This document shows, piece after piece, positions 20,903-28,681 of a stretch of DNA of 64,000 nt; positions within the stretch are counted from its first letter, which is position 1; the number at the start of each line of letters is the position of its first letter. The stretch is from positions 1 through 64,000 of the forward strand of contig CAWKHX010000015.1 of the NCBI GenBank assembly GCA_963849605.1, written 5' to 3'. The position numbers and the translations under genes were made by a program. The DNA comes from DASPHG01 sp963849605. Its GTDB lineage: Bacteria; Actinomycetota; Thermoleophilia; Solirubrobacterales; Thermoleophilaceae. The notes beneath the pieces are model-generated. The model made no database searches. It was given only the letters and a program-made list of their open reading frames with translations, and was not told where the DNA came from.

Positions 20903-21852
20903 CAGCCGATTACCGGAAGCCGCCGCTCTTCGGCTAGCGCGGTGAGCGTAGCCTGCATCCGCCCGAGGATCGCGTCGTAGACCTCGTCGAGGTCGGGGCT
21001 CGCACCGAATTCCTCGCGGATGTCGATCGGGTCGAGCGCTTGGATCGTGATCTTGGCCGGCAGCGGGAAGTGCCCGAGCATGTCGCCGATGTTCAGTCCC
21101 CACGGGACCGCGAGCGAGATCGGCAGGACCTTCAGGCGGAGAAGGCGGTCGAGGCCGAAGAGCCGCGCCAGCCGCTCGCCGCGCGAGAGGAACAGCGCGG
21201 TCTCCTGGCCGCCGATCGCGACGACGGGGACGATCGGAACGTTCTTTCGAAGTGCGAGCCGGATGAAGCCCTGGCGCCCGTCGAAGTCGACTTTCGCCGA
21301 GTCCCACGTCGGCCGGTGGACCTCGTAGTCGCCGCCGGGGTAGACGAGCAGCGCGGCGCCCGTGTCGAGCGCCTTCTCGGCATTCTGCGGCGAGGCCGCG
21401 ACCGTCCCGTACTTGCGCAGCGAGCCGAGCCCCGGCATGGCGAGCACGAGGTTGTGGGCGAGCTGGAAGAACCGGCGCTCGACTCCAAAGTAGGTCGTGA
21501 ACGCGAGCGTGAAGACGTGGGTGTCAGGGGTCAGGTTGCCGCCCGAGTGGTTGCCCACGAGCAGGACCGGGCCACTTGCCGGGATCCGGTCGAGCCCGCG
21601 CACCTCGGCGCGGAAGTAGAAGCTCGCGAGCATCCACAGGCCCGGAAGTGTCTCGCGGATGTAGTCGGGGTCGCGCTCGTCGAGGTCAGCCTTCGGGATG
21701 CGCGACTGGGCGAGCGAAGTGACGGCCTTCGCGAGGCGCGAGCCGAGCTCGACGGCAGACAGGCCGCCGTTCTGCGCCGCCTGCGGATCGCCACCATTGG
21801 GCGACCCGCCGTTGGCGGTCTGCGTCGTCGTGTGTGTGCTCTCCGCAGCCAT
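20902..21852 (-). CDS. Lysophospholipid/glycerolipid acyltransferase family protein
   Basis: 316 residues. The acyltransferase block VLLVGNHSGGNLTPD supplies the catalytic His; the spacing of the acidic residue differs from the HXXXXD of PlsC and looks like the MGAT/DGAT2-like branch. Further blocks are FFQLAHNLVLAMPGLGSL, ALLVYPGGDYEVHRPT and GFIRLALRKNVPIVPV. The N-terminal 35 residues are polar and probably disordered. The ATG at 21852 is preceded by GGGAGAGG. It sits 35 bases after the patatin gene and overlaps the synthetase, which could supply its acyl donor. The acceptor lipid is not determined by sequence. Confidence 0.85.
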   Translation of the reverse strand: MAAESTHTTTQTANGGSPNGGDPQAAQNGGLSAVELGSRLAKAVTSLAQSRIPKADLDERDPDYIRETLPGLWMLASFYFRAEVRGLDRIPASGPVLLVGNHSGGNLTPDTHVFTLAFTTYFGVERRFFQLAHNLVLAMPGLGSLRKYGTVAASPQNAEKALDTGAALLVYPGGDYEVHRPTWDSAKVDFDGRQGFIRLALRKNVPIVPVVAIGGQETALFLSRGERLARLFGLDRLLRLKVLPISLAVPWGLNIGDMLGHFPLPAKITIQALDPIDIREEFGASPDLDEVYDAILGRMQATLTALAEERRLPVIG

Positions 21853-21887
21853 CCCTCTCCCGAGAGACTTGCCCGGGGCCCCAGAGC

Positions 21888-22940
21888 TTACGCGCGCGCG
21901 CCTATCTGTGGCCAGGTCTCGGGCGGCCCGTCGGGCCGCGCGAGCTTGTGGGGCTCGCCGGCGGGCAGGTCGCGGAGCAGCTCGCGCACGCCCGGCTCGC
22001 GAAGCTGGCGCCCGACGGTCTCGATCGCAGTTTGGATGACGCGGTTGCGGTTGCGGGTGGCCATCAGGTTGGCGCCCATGACGGCGTGGTCCTCGTCCGT
22101 GGGCTGGACGAGGACGACGTCCTTGCCGGCAGCGCGCAGCATCTTGGCCTCGCTGCCGAGCACGCGACCGGACGTGCGGCGGAAGAAGTGGGCGACCTGG
22201 TGTGCGGGATTCCAGGCCTGAGGTGGATGGAGTGACGACGTCGGGTTGAGGCAGACGACGAGGTCGGGCGGCTCGTCGCGGAGGATGTCGAGGTTCGAGG
22301 TGGACCAGACGCCACCGTCGACGTAGCGCTTGCCGGCGATCGTGACCGGCCGGTAGAAGCCGGGGATCGCGCAGGAGGCGGCGACGGCGTCCGCGATGTC
22401 GGCCTGCGGCGCACCCGGCTTGCCGAACACGACGCGGCGGCCGGTCGCGTAGTCGCACGCGATCACCCAGAGGTTCGGGTGGTCCGGCCATGTGGCGGCC
22501 TGGGCGCGGCGGACCGTGTCCTTGATCGGCTCGTTCGAGATCAGGCCCTCGGGCAGGAGGCCGCAGATGACCGCGGTCGGCGTGCGCGGGCCGGGGCGCG
22601 CGAGGCCGTTCTTGATCAGCGAGAACGAGCCGGGGCCGATGCGCGGGAAGCGCCTGTCGATCCGGAAGACGGCCCCGCCGGAGCGGTCGGCGTCCCTGGC
22701 GGCGCGGCCGTCCGGCCCCGAGAGGCCCTCGAAGACCTCGCCCGCGGAGTGGGCGACCATGAACCACGGCGGGATGTCGGACGCCAGCAGCGAGCCCATC
22801 AGCGAGCCGGCCGAGGTGCCGACGATGTAGTCGGCGCTGGCGGGGTCCCATCCGGTTTCGCGCGCGAGGGCCTCGAGCCCGCCCGTCAGCCAGGCGCCGC
22901 CCATGACTCCGCCAGCTCCCAATACGAGTCCGACCTTCAC
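21888..22940 (-). CDS. Patatin-like phospholipase
   Basis: 350 residues, a Ser-Asp dyad lipid acyl hydrolase. The oxyanion loop GAGGVMGGAW is at residues ~7-16, the nucleophile elbow VGTSAGSLMG near 50, and the dyad Asp in VDGGVWST near 210, all intact. No signal peptide or membrane segment is seen, so it is predicted cytoplasmic or membrane-associated. The GTG start at 22940 overlaps the L,D-transpeptidase stop by four bases (GTGA). Next to an acyltransferase and acyl-CoA synthetase it suggests a deacylation-reacylation set for membrane or storage lipid. Confidence 0.9.
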   Translation of the reverse strand: MKVGLVLGAGGVMGGAWLTGGLEALARETGWDPASADYIVGTSAGSLMGSLLASDIPPWFMVAHSAGEVFEGLSGPDGRAARDADRSGGAVFRIDRRFPRIGPGSFSLIKNGLARPGPRTPTAVICGLLPEGLISNEPIKDTVRRAQAATWPDHPNLWVIACDYATGRRVVFGKPGAPQADIADAVAASCAIPGFYRPVTIAGKRYVDGGVWSTSNLDILRDEPPDLVVCLNPTSSLHPPQAWNPAHQVAHFFRRTSGRVLGSEAKMLRAAGKDVVLVQPTDEDHAVMGANLMATRNRNRVIQTAIETVGRQLREPGVRELLRDLPAGEPHKLARPDGPPETWPQIGARA

Positions 22941-23668
22941 CGGGTGATGAATACAGGAGCGCCCACGGGCACGTCGCGCATGAGGACCCGGAGGTCCGTG
23001 TCGCTGGCGCGCAGGCATCCGTTGGACGCGGCCTGGCCGATGGTCTCGGGCTGGGTGGTGCCGTGGATGGCGATGCGGTCGCCGCCGGCCCACCCCGCGG
23101 GCAGGTTCGGCTGGCGTGCCGAGAGCGGGATGATGCAGCAGCCGTAGGGGCCCGCCGGGAAGCGGCTCGCCGGGAGCTTGTCAGTGACCTGGAAGCGGCC
23201 GGGAGGCGTCTCGGTTCCGGCGCGGCCGACGGCGATCGGGATCTCGCGCACGGTATTCCCGCCACGGCGGAGGTCGATCTCCGTCTCCGACAGCGAGACG
23301 CGCAGCGACACGCGCGTACGGGTCAGGTCGAGCGCGTCGGGGTCGTTTGGGATCCAGCCCACCTCGTCGTTCGCGAACACCGGGCTGTGCACGCCGAGCC
23401 AGCGGCGCTTGTCGCGCACCTTGGCGATGCCGAGCGTGCGCGGCTCGCCGAACGGGGTCTTGGTGCGGAGCCAGGCAGTTGGGCGTCCGTTCGGGCGGTC
23501 GTAGGCGAGGACATCCTCGCGCACGCGCGCGAGGAGGTAGCCGCGGCCGGGCGGGAGCTTGCCGGGCTCCTTGGGGACCGCGGGCAAAGGGTCGCGCTCT
23601 ACATGCACGTCTGTGTCGCCACAGCCAGTGATCGCCGCGGCGATCACTGCGAGGACGATCCTTCTCAC
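22937..23668 (-). CDS. L,D-transpeptidase (YkuD) lipoprotein
   Basis: 243 residues, predicted to crosslink peptidoglycan or attach proteins to it outside the membrane. A lipoprotein signal peptide (RRIVLAVIAAAITGC) gives a mature N-terminal Cys at 16. An SH3-like middle region (VREDVLAYDRPNGRPTAWL, WLGVHSPVFANDEVGWI) precedes the YkuD catalytic domain. It carries the signature IHGTTQPETIG followed by SNGCLRASD, with His and Cys in place. The start is GTG at 23668, four bases after the preceding gene's stop. A cell-wall enzyme within a lipid operon suggests an envelope-building role for the whole unit. Confidence 0.9.
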   Translation of the reverse strand: MRRIVLAVIAAAITGCGDTDVHVERDPLPAVPKEPGKLPPGRGYLLARVREDVLAYDRPNGRPTAWLRTKTPFGEPRTLGIAKVRDKRRWLGVHSPVFANDEVGWIPNDPDALDLTRTRVSLRVSLSETEIDLRRGGNTVREIPIAVGRAGTETPPGRFQVTDKLPASRFPAGPYGCCIIPLSARQPNLPAGWAGGDRIAIHGTTQPETIGQAASNGCLRASDTDLRVLMRDVPVGAPVFITR

Positions 23669-23672
23669 GCGT

Positions 23673-24080
23673 CTAAGGATCCAGATCCACGCGGACCGTC
23701 ATCGGCTCCGTCTTCATGACGCGCACGACGGCCGCATTCCCCTTCGCCATGTAGGGCTGGCGCTGCCGTTCTCGCCAGTCGTCGTCGGGCAGCGGGGTCG
23801 CGGTACCCGTGCGCCAGCGCCGGCCGCACTTCACGCGCACGCGCGGGTTCGCGCGGAGGTTCTTGACGTAGGAAGCGCGCTCGCCGTGCTCGGCGACGAT
23901 CCAGAACGTGTCGCCGTCGAGTCCCTTGCCCACCGGGTTGCGTCGCGGCTCGCCGCTCTTGCGTCCGATCGTCTCGATGATGCACGTGCCCGGGAACGGA
24001 AGGCCGACGCGATGGAGCGTCTTGACCAGGGGGTTCACGACGTACTTAGCCGCGGCGGTGCTGAGTCGTTGTTTGTTGAT
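23673..24080 (-). CDS. DUF385/Ddn-type nitroreductase-family protein, unusual start
   Basis: About 135 residues, matching the deazaflavin(F420)-dependent nitroreductase family: KYVVNPLVKTLHRVGLP, TIGRKSGEPRRNPVG, DTFWIVAEHGERASYVKNL and NPRVRVKCGRRWRTGTA. Members bind F420 or related cofactors or act on lipids and quinones; the substrate is unknown. No ATG, GTG or TTG lies where the family begins. The best candidate is ATC at 24080 (reading NKQRLSTAAAKYVV after the start), with GGGAG five bases upstream, just past the SnoaL-like stop. Either a rare ATC start is used or one base of an ATG is miscalled or mutated. Confidence 0.8.
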   Translation of the reverse strand: MNKQRLSTAAAKYVVNPLVKTLHRVGLPFPGTCIIETIGRKSGEPRRNPVGKGLDGDTFWIVAEHGERASYVKNLRANPRVRVKCGRRWRTGTATPLPDDDWRERQRQPYMAKGNAAVVRVMKTEPMTVRVDLDP

Positions 24081-24082
24081 GT

Positions 24083-24475
24083 CTACTCCCGCAGCCCGGC
24101 GGCTTCGTGGGCTTGCTTGGGATTGTTGAAGTAGTCGACGCGGGTTATGAGCCCATCGCCGACCGCGAACAGGATCGCGTCTCGCCGCTCCATCTCGATG
24201 CCGCTGCCGCCGCCCGTCGCCACCAACTTCAGCTCGACGACGACCCTGTCGCCGGCATCTATGAAGAGGTCGGGTTCGGCGGTGTAACTCTCCCAAGCCT
24301 CGCCCCAGTCTTGAAGCCACTTGGTATAGCCGGCATGGCCCCGGTAGTCACCGGCGTCGGGGATGTCGTGGTCGTGCACCTCGACGTCGGGATGGATCTC
24401 GTCCCACGCCGGCACGCCCGTACGGAGGAAATGGTCGAGTCCGCGCTGGATCAGCTCCACGTTCTCCTGCGACAT
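24083..24475 (-). CDS. SnoaL-like (NTF2-fold) protein
   Basis: 130 residues with the typical small alpha+beta barrel sequence of the SnoaL/DUF4440 group: SQENVELIQRGLDHFLRTG, VEVHDHDIPDAGDYRGHAG, DLFIDAGDRVVVELKLVAT and ILFAVGDGLITRVDYFNN. Members are cyclases, isomerases or stress proteins, so function cannot be assigned. It is the first gene of the minus-strand lipid/envelope operon. The tRNA-derived left repeat of the integrated element begins only 20 bases upstream of the ATG, so the native promoter may have been displaced or replaced by the insertion. Confidence 0.8.
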   Translation of the reverse strand: MSQENVELIQRGLDHFLRTGVPAWDEIHPDVEVHDHDIPDAGDYRGHAGYTKWLQDWGEAWESYTAEPDLFIDAGDRVVVELKLVATGGGSGIEMERRDAILFAVGDGLITRVDYFNNPKQAHEAAGLRE

Positions 24476-24494
24476 GGTGCTCAGTATCGCGCGA

Positions 24495-24541
24495 AAGCCC
24501 AGTGCCGGACTCGAACCGGCGACCCCCTCCTTACCATGGAG
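24495..24541 (-). repeat. attL: 47-bp copy of the tRNA-Thr(GGT) 3' half
   Basis: This 47-base segment is identical to 29836-29882, which is the 3' half of the intact tRNA-Thr(GGT) gene from the anticodon stem through the T arm and acceptor strand. It is the left boundary left when a tyrosine integrase inserted DNA into the tRNA gene. Nine bases just inside, AACTGGGCG at 24542-24550, also match the tRNA 5' acceptor region, as if 19 bases of the D-arm side had been deleted. Confidence 0.88.
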
Positions 24542-24654
24542 AACTGGGCGGGGGTACTGCGTCCTCTCAAGGTATCGCGAGGTCGCTCCCGGCCTAGGCG
24601 TAGGGCCTGCAGGACGAGGCCTTCGTAATCCTCAATATCCCGGTGTAGGTCGGG

Positions 24655-25749
24655 TTGGCGTACGCGCTGTGTACGCGACGGGCTTCCGGGAGGCGGGCGG
24701 CCGTGGGCTCCTCTAACAGCCCATATGCGGCCACTAGTGGCCATTCCGTTCCTACGGTCAGGCAAGCAGGAGTCGATACGTGGTCGCCCTGCTGGTACGT
24801 CCAGGAAGCGTCCGCGGCCGAAAGCGCGATGAACGCACTAGCGACAATCCCGGCTCCGCAATCCCGGCTTCTACCGGAGAAGATCGAGGGGCATACGGTG
24901 GGCTGGTTCCCGGGATCGCGACTCGTCTTTGCGGAGGGCCATCCGGGTGGCGACAGGCTCGGGTCGCCCGACGACTTGCCCAACGTTCTGTGCTCGCTTG
25001 AACGCTCGATCAAGGACTTCGGGATACCTCTGCCTGGGCGTCGCACACGGTCGATTTGGCGAGGCGATCAGACCGCTGACCGCCTTCCCGGCTTCGCCGG
25101 CGTGCGCCGCTGCGATGCGACCGTGGACTTGCAGACGGCCAGTTCGGCCGATGGCCTCGCGATCCTCGCGGGTGTGGCTGCCGTCGCTCGAGAGCTCGCA
25201 TCCGGTCAGGCCGAGGTCCGGTACGCGGCGAGCCGTCGCGCGATCGAGACGGTGACGTTCCGGGGGCACAGCGGTAAGCGCATCCTCGGGCGCTTCTACG
25301 ACAAAGGAATTGAGGCCGGGACCGCTCCCCGGGGGCGTCTGATCCGGCCAGAGGATCAGCGTCGCTATCAGCGGCAGAATCGAAGGGACGTCGAGGAGCT
25401 ATCGAGCGCCTACGTCCGAGGAAAGTTCCGCGAGCGGTTCGCACCGCTCTGGCGCGCAACGAAGGGAGTCACTGTGGCCGGTCCCGTGATCTTCGCGACG
25501 AAGCTGCTTGATCTGCAGGAGGAAGGGCACCTCACGCACCGCCAGGCGGAGGACCTCGCGGGCTTCGCCCTACTCGAGACCGCCGGCGCGTACCGGGGTC
25601 CGTCGCGTACGCGACGTCGCCGGCGAGCTGCACTTCGCGACCACGGTCTCGTACTGGCCGCCGACGAACTGGCCGACGAGGTCGAGGTCGACCTGCATGC
25701 CGCGCTCGAAGAGGCGCTCGAGACCGACGCTTGGATGCGGCGGAGCTAG
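24655..25749 (+). CDS. Probable plasmid-type replication initiator (Rep)
   Basis: Up to 364 residues, and the only sizeable intact gene in the element. Recognisable family-like segments are GVDTWSPCWYVQ near the true N-terminus, GVRRCDATVDLQT, ILGRFYDKGIEAGTAPRGRL, RLIRPEDQRRYQRQNRRDVE and a basic-acidic C-terminus (RTRRRRRAALRDHGLVL). The pattern of a Tyr-Asp-Lys motif after an R.D..VDL strand fits rolling-circle or phage-type replication initiators, but I cannot name the Pfam family with certainty. The first ~38 residues from the ATG at 24655 look non-coding; a GTG at 24703 or a lost start near AGGAG at 24768 is possible. Confidence 0.6.
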   Translation: MAYALCTRRASGRRAAVGSSNSPYAATSGHSVPTVRQAGVDTWSPCWYVQEASAAESAMNALATIPAPQSRLLPEKIEGHTVGWFPGSRLVFAEGHPGGDRLGSPDDLPNVLCSLERSIKDFGIPLPGRRTRSIWRGDQTADRLPGFAGVRRCDATVDLQTASSADGLAILAGVAAVARELASGQAEVRYAASRRAIETVTFRGHSGKRILGRFYDKGIEAGTAPRGRLIRPEDQRRYQRQNRRDVEELSSAYVRGKFRERFAPLWRATKGVTVAGPVIFATKLLDLQEEGHLTHRQAEDLAGFALLETAGAYRGPSRTRRRRRAALRDHGLVLAADELADEVEVDLHAALEEALETDAWMRRS

Positions 25750-25774
25750 CAGCGGCCGTCGGCAAGTCGGCGTT

Positions 25775-26014
25775 CTAGCGGTCTTCGCAGAACGGGCCCG
25801 AGTCAGCCAGGCACTTGTCGAGCTCACCGCGCGCATACCGCGCGGCGTTGGTTTTCAGGTGATCAAAATCGTTCTCGGTGACGTGGTCGGTGCAGCCGTC
25901 GAGTTGCGCGCGGGAGACCGCGCCGTATGAGCAGTACGCCTCAACGGAAGATTCCCCGCACGCGGCGCACGCAAAGGTCGCGCTTACGATCAGGCTGGCG
26001 CACAGCCGCTTCAT
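25775..26014 (-). CDS. Small cysteine-rich lipoprotein
   Basis: 79 residues from the ATG at 26014. A lipoprotein signal peptide (KRLCASLIVSATFACAAC) is followed by a short mature domain with further cysteines (EAYCSYGAVSRAQLDGC, DKCLADSGPFCEDR), which could form disulfides outside the cell. I do not recognise a family. It is convergent with the Rep gene, stops 25 bases apart, and lies inside the integrated element, so it is cargo or was captured with it. Confidence 0.6.
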   Translation of the reverse strand: MKRLCASLIVSATFACAACGESSVEAYCSYGAVSRAQLDGCTDHVTENDFDHLKTNAARYARGELDKCLADSGPFCEDR

Positions 26015-26400
26015 TTGTTTAGGATCGCCGAATGCGGCGGATGGCGAGGGGCTCGGCACGCTGCTTGCCGTTCTCGCGGTCGCGATATTCAACATCCTGC
26101 TGTTCAGCGGATCGTTCGGGGTCGTGCGCGAACACTGCCTCGACGTAGACGAGTCCCAGCGAAGTCAGCGCGTCGAGGTCGACAGCACTGGACTTACATC
26201 GTCTGGCCGCCGCTGGTGTTGCAGGACTCGATCTCGACGGGGCGCGTGCGACACAGCGGCGAGGGAGGGTCTGCACCAGCTCGGCATCTGGGATCTGCCG
26301 TCAGCGGAAACGCAGGTCCGTGATCACGTCGAAGACCAGCTAAGTGAGGCGACGTTTCTCGCTAGCTCGAATCATCCGGCAGCAGGCATCGCCCACCCGC
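26015..26400 (+). pseudogene. Remnant of a small membrane-protein gene, frameshifted
   Basis: No open gene covers this stretch, but three plus-strand pieces read as one protein. A membrane helix (GTLLAVLAVAIFNILLFSG) followed by REHCLDVDESQRSQRVEV lies in one frame. WTYIVWPPLVLQDSISTGRV lies in the next frame. REGLHQLGIWDLPSAETQ is back in the first frame. Two compensating single-base shifts near 26190 and 26265 would rejoin them. The start and stop are uncertain. Function is unknown. From about 26400 to 26672 I see no supportable gene on either strand. Confidence 0.4.
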
Positions 26401-26672
26401 CACGAGCCTTCGTTCCTCCTTCCCTACCCGCCGCTGTACCGGTTCGCCAGCCGCCGCGCTCGAACGGAGCTCGGAGCCGCTCTGGACGGACTGCCGGACG
26501 CGGCCGGAGCGCGGCAGCGTCCGGGCGCGCCGCTAGCCCGCCTGGCAGCGCCCCGCGAACGCTCGTCCGCGTCGGCCCGCGAAGCGGGGCCCGACTTGAT
26601 TCCGTAGGTCACTCCCGGAGCGGGCTTACTCAGGACTGTCTTCAAATGAGTCAGTTGCATTGTCGCTGTCGA

Positions 26673-28105
26673 TCACGTGGCCAGTGCCAGCTTCCGGCTT
26701 AGCGCTGTCGAGGAGGCCGGCAAATCGTTCGTCCTCCGCATCTCGTCAAGCAGCGGCCACTCCTCGAGCGCGACTCGTCCGAGGACCCCGGCAGCTACCG
26801 CGGCGTCGGCTTGCACGAACGCCTCATCCAGATCGTCGAGAAGTGCTCCGCTTCCGCAAGCGGAAGCGGCTGTCCAAGGCAGAGGTGTCCACTCCTGAAC
26901 CTCGGACTCAATCGTCTCAGTCCCGTGCAAGCGCTTTCGCGCGAGCCACTCATTGCAATGAAAGACACACCTTTGGCTCTCCGAGATGCTCGCAACTGCT
27001 TGCCGACGGTCGAAAGTTTCTCCGCCACGTGCCAGCGTCTCGGTGAGCCCGAGTCATACATCCGCTGATATAAGAGGTGCATTGCGGCCGGCTCCTCGAG
27101 GGGTTCCACTTCGCCATGCCCAACGGCCAAAAGACTCCCCAAGGCATCCAACTCGTCGATGTGTCGAGATAGCCTCGTCGACGTCGAGCTGCTGGTACAG
27201 CATCGGCGGCTCGTCGGAAGCTGGAGCCTTCTGGAGGTAAGCCCGGGACACTCGCCCGGCATTGTGAACGATCATATGGCGACGCGGGAAGATCTCACGC
27301 GCATCTTGATATGGAGCGCTACCGCGCGAGGTCTGCTTGGTTTTCTCGTCGTACCAATCGAGCCAGCGATCGAGGTACCTGGAACGAAGGAAGTCGTCGA
27401 CGCGACGAGCCAGCGCCTCATCCTGGCGTGAGCGACGGGTACTCAAAACCCCTGAGGTCTGAAGCGGTCGAATTCCTTAGTCTAGACTAGCGTGTCCGGG
27501 AATGCACGAGGTGTCGCGTGCGAAGACCGCCGATGAGAACCTCAAAGGCTCCAACGGCCATCGTCAGCAGAGAACTACGCAGGTACCAGCTTCGGCTCGG
27601 CGCGAGAAGCGATCTGTAGAGCTGCATTCCGAAGCGGAGCGCCGTTGGATTGCTCGGGTCTCCGAAGATCTCTGTAAGAGGGTGAGGCTCTGCTTCGTCG
27701 TCAGCCTCTCGCGCCTTCGCCGCCGCCATCCTGCCGCTGCCCGGTGCGAGCGTCGGACCCGTTTGCCCCCGGAGGGTCTTCGCCGCTCTCACTGGCATCG
27801 CCCTGTTCCGAGTTAACAAGTTCTACGGTCACCTCCGTTGCCGCGAGGTCCGTCTCCGCGAGCCACTCCGCGAGCTTCTTCCGCTGCTCAGGCGTAGTTC
27901 CAGGGATCGAGGCGATTTCGCTGGGACTCGAACGCCTCGTGTCCAACTCGGCAGCATGTGGCGAAATGGTGCGCTGTAGATCCCGGAGAGCATCGAGGCC
28001 GTCCTGAAACTGGTGCATGAGCACCATGAATGGCGGATGCCGCGCATCCAGAGGCTCCGCCTCGTCGGGCTCGCCGCCGTTTGCTTCCGGTTCTGCGTCA
28101 GTCAT
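26673..28105 (-). pseudogene. Broken HEPN-domain-like gene
   Basis: From the ATG at 28105 the frame reads an acidic N-terminus and a helical region (FMVLMHQFQDGLDALRDLQ, TTPEQRKKLAEWLAETDL). It then jumps frame near 27705 to ALRFGMQLYRSLLAPSRS and LLTMAVGAFEVLIGGL, fragments in all three frames around 27440-27510, and resumes as LARRVDDFLRSRYLDRWLDW with RRHMIVHNAGRVSRAYL. That last segment contains R-x4-H, the HEPN ribonuclease signature. After shifts near 27163 and 26990 it ends with CVFHCNEWLARKRL and a further 75 residues. At least five shifts and an in-frame TAG indicate a pseudogene. Intact relatives would be expected to be RNA-cleaving toxins or defence proteins; that is inference from the motif. 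Confidence 0.55.
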
Positions 28106-28168
28106 AGGAGTTCCGTCTGACCCCAAGCGTATAACGGTGCTACCCGAGATATGCAGAGGAGCACCGAC

Positions 28169-28425
28169 ATGACAGACCCCATCCGGGAAGGCACCACGAA
28201 ACCGCTACGCAGCGCTACGTATCTGCTGCGGTTCACGCCAGAGGAGAAGGCGCAGCTTGAACGGAAGGTCCGCGTTGCAGCGGCCGAAGGCACATGCCGT
28301 TGAGTCTGGCTACCGCTCTAAGAATGGGCGCGATGGCATACCTCGATGACCTGATCGAACACTTCCAGACGGAGAAGGAACGTGCCCCGGACGGCGAGAT
28401 GCGCTGGCCACGACTTGAGGACTGA
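28169..28425 (+). pseudogene. Frameshifted small ribbon-helix-helix-like protein
   Basis: An ATG at 28169 behind GAGGAGC opens TDPIREGTTKPLRSATYLLR and FTPEEKAQLERKVRVAAAEG, then meets a TGA. One missing base near 28293 would join it to PLSLATALRMGAMAYLDDL and IEHFQTEKERAPDGEMRWP, ending at TGA 28425. The combined ~85-residue protein resembles MobC/CopG-like DNA-binding proteins (a short strand followed by two helices), placed as expected upstream of xis and int. Family assignment is tentative. Confidence 0.45.
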
Positions 28426-28427
28426 CG

Positions 28428-28680
28428 CTGAAGTTCGTCGAGGTAGCGGACCGCTGCGGCCTGTCGCCGAAGGCCGTGCGCCGTGCGATGAGGCTCGTAG
28501 ACCTCGGGATCGCGCCTCTGTGGCCAGTACCGCAGCAGCGAGCACGATCTCTGGGCTTGGATTGAAGGGAACATCTACCGACCCGATCAGGACGACGACG
28601 ACCTAGGGCCGCCCCTCCGGCGACGCCGCCTCGGGTCGGATCGGTGGCCGCGCTGCGGGCGCTGGAAGGGGGTTCGTCGG
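28428..28680 (+). pseudogene. Excisionase-like helix-turn-helix remnant
   Basis: FVEVADRCGLSPKAVRRAMR reads as the first helix-turn-helix of a MerR-like excisionase. After a shift near 28515 the other frame gives GQYRSSEHDLWAWIEGNIYR followed by an acidic run and a basic tail. Together this is the layout of small actinobacterial Xis proteins, immediately upstream of the integrase. No normal start codon is present (CTG at 28428 is closest). Called a remnant because of the shift. Confidence 0.4.
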
Positions 28681-28681
28681 C

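Noticed and set aside
24363..24716. Open frame encoding AGLEPATPSLPW next to the left repeat
   Set aside because: This peptide is the plus-strand translation of the tRNA-Thr 3' half; the same string appears at the right repeat. It is not a protein.
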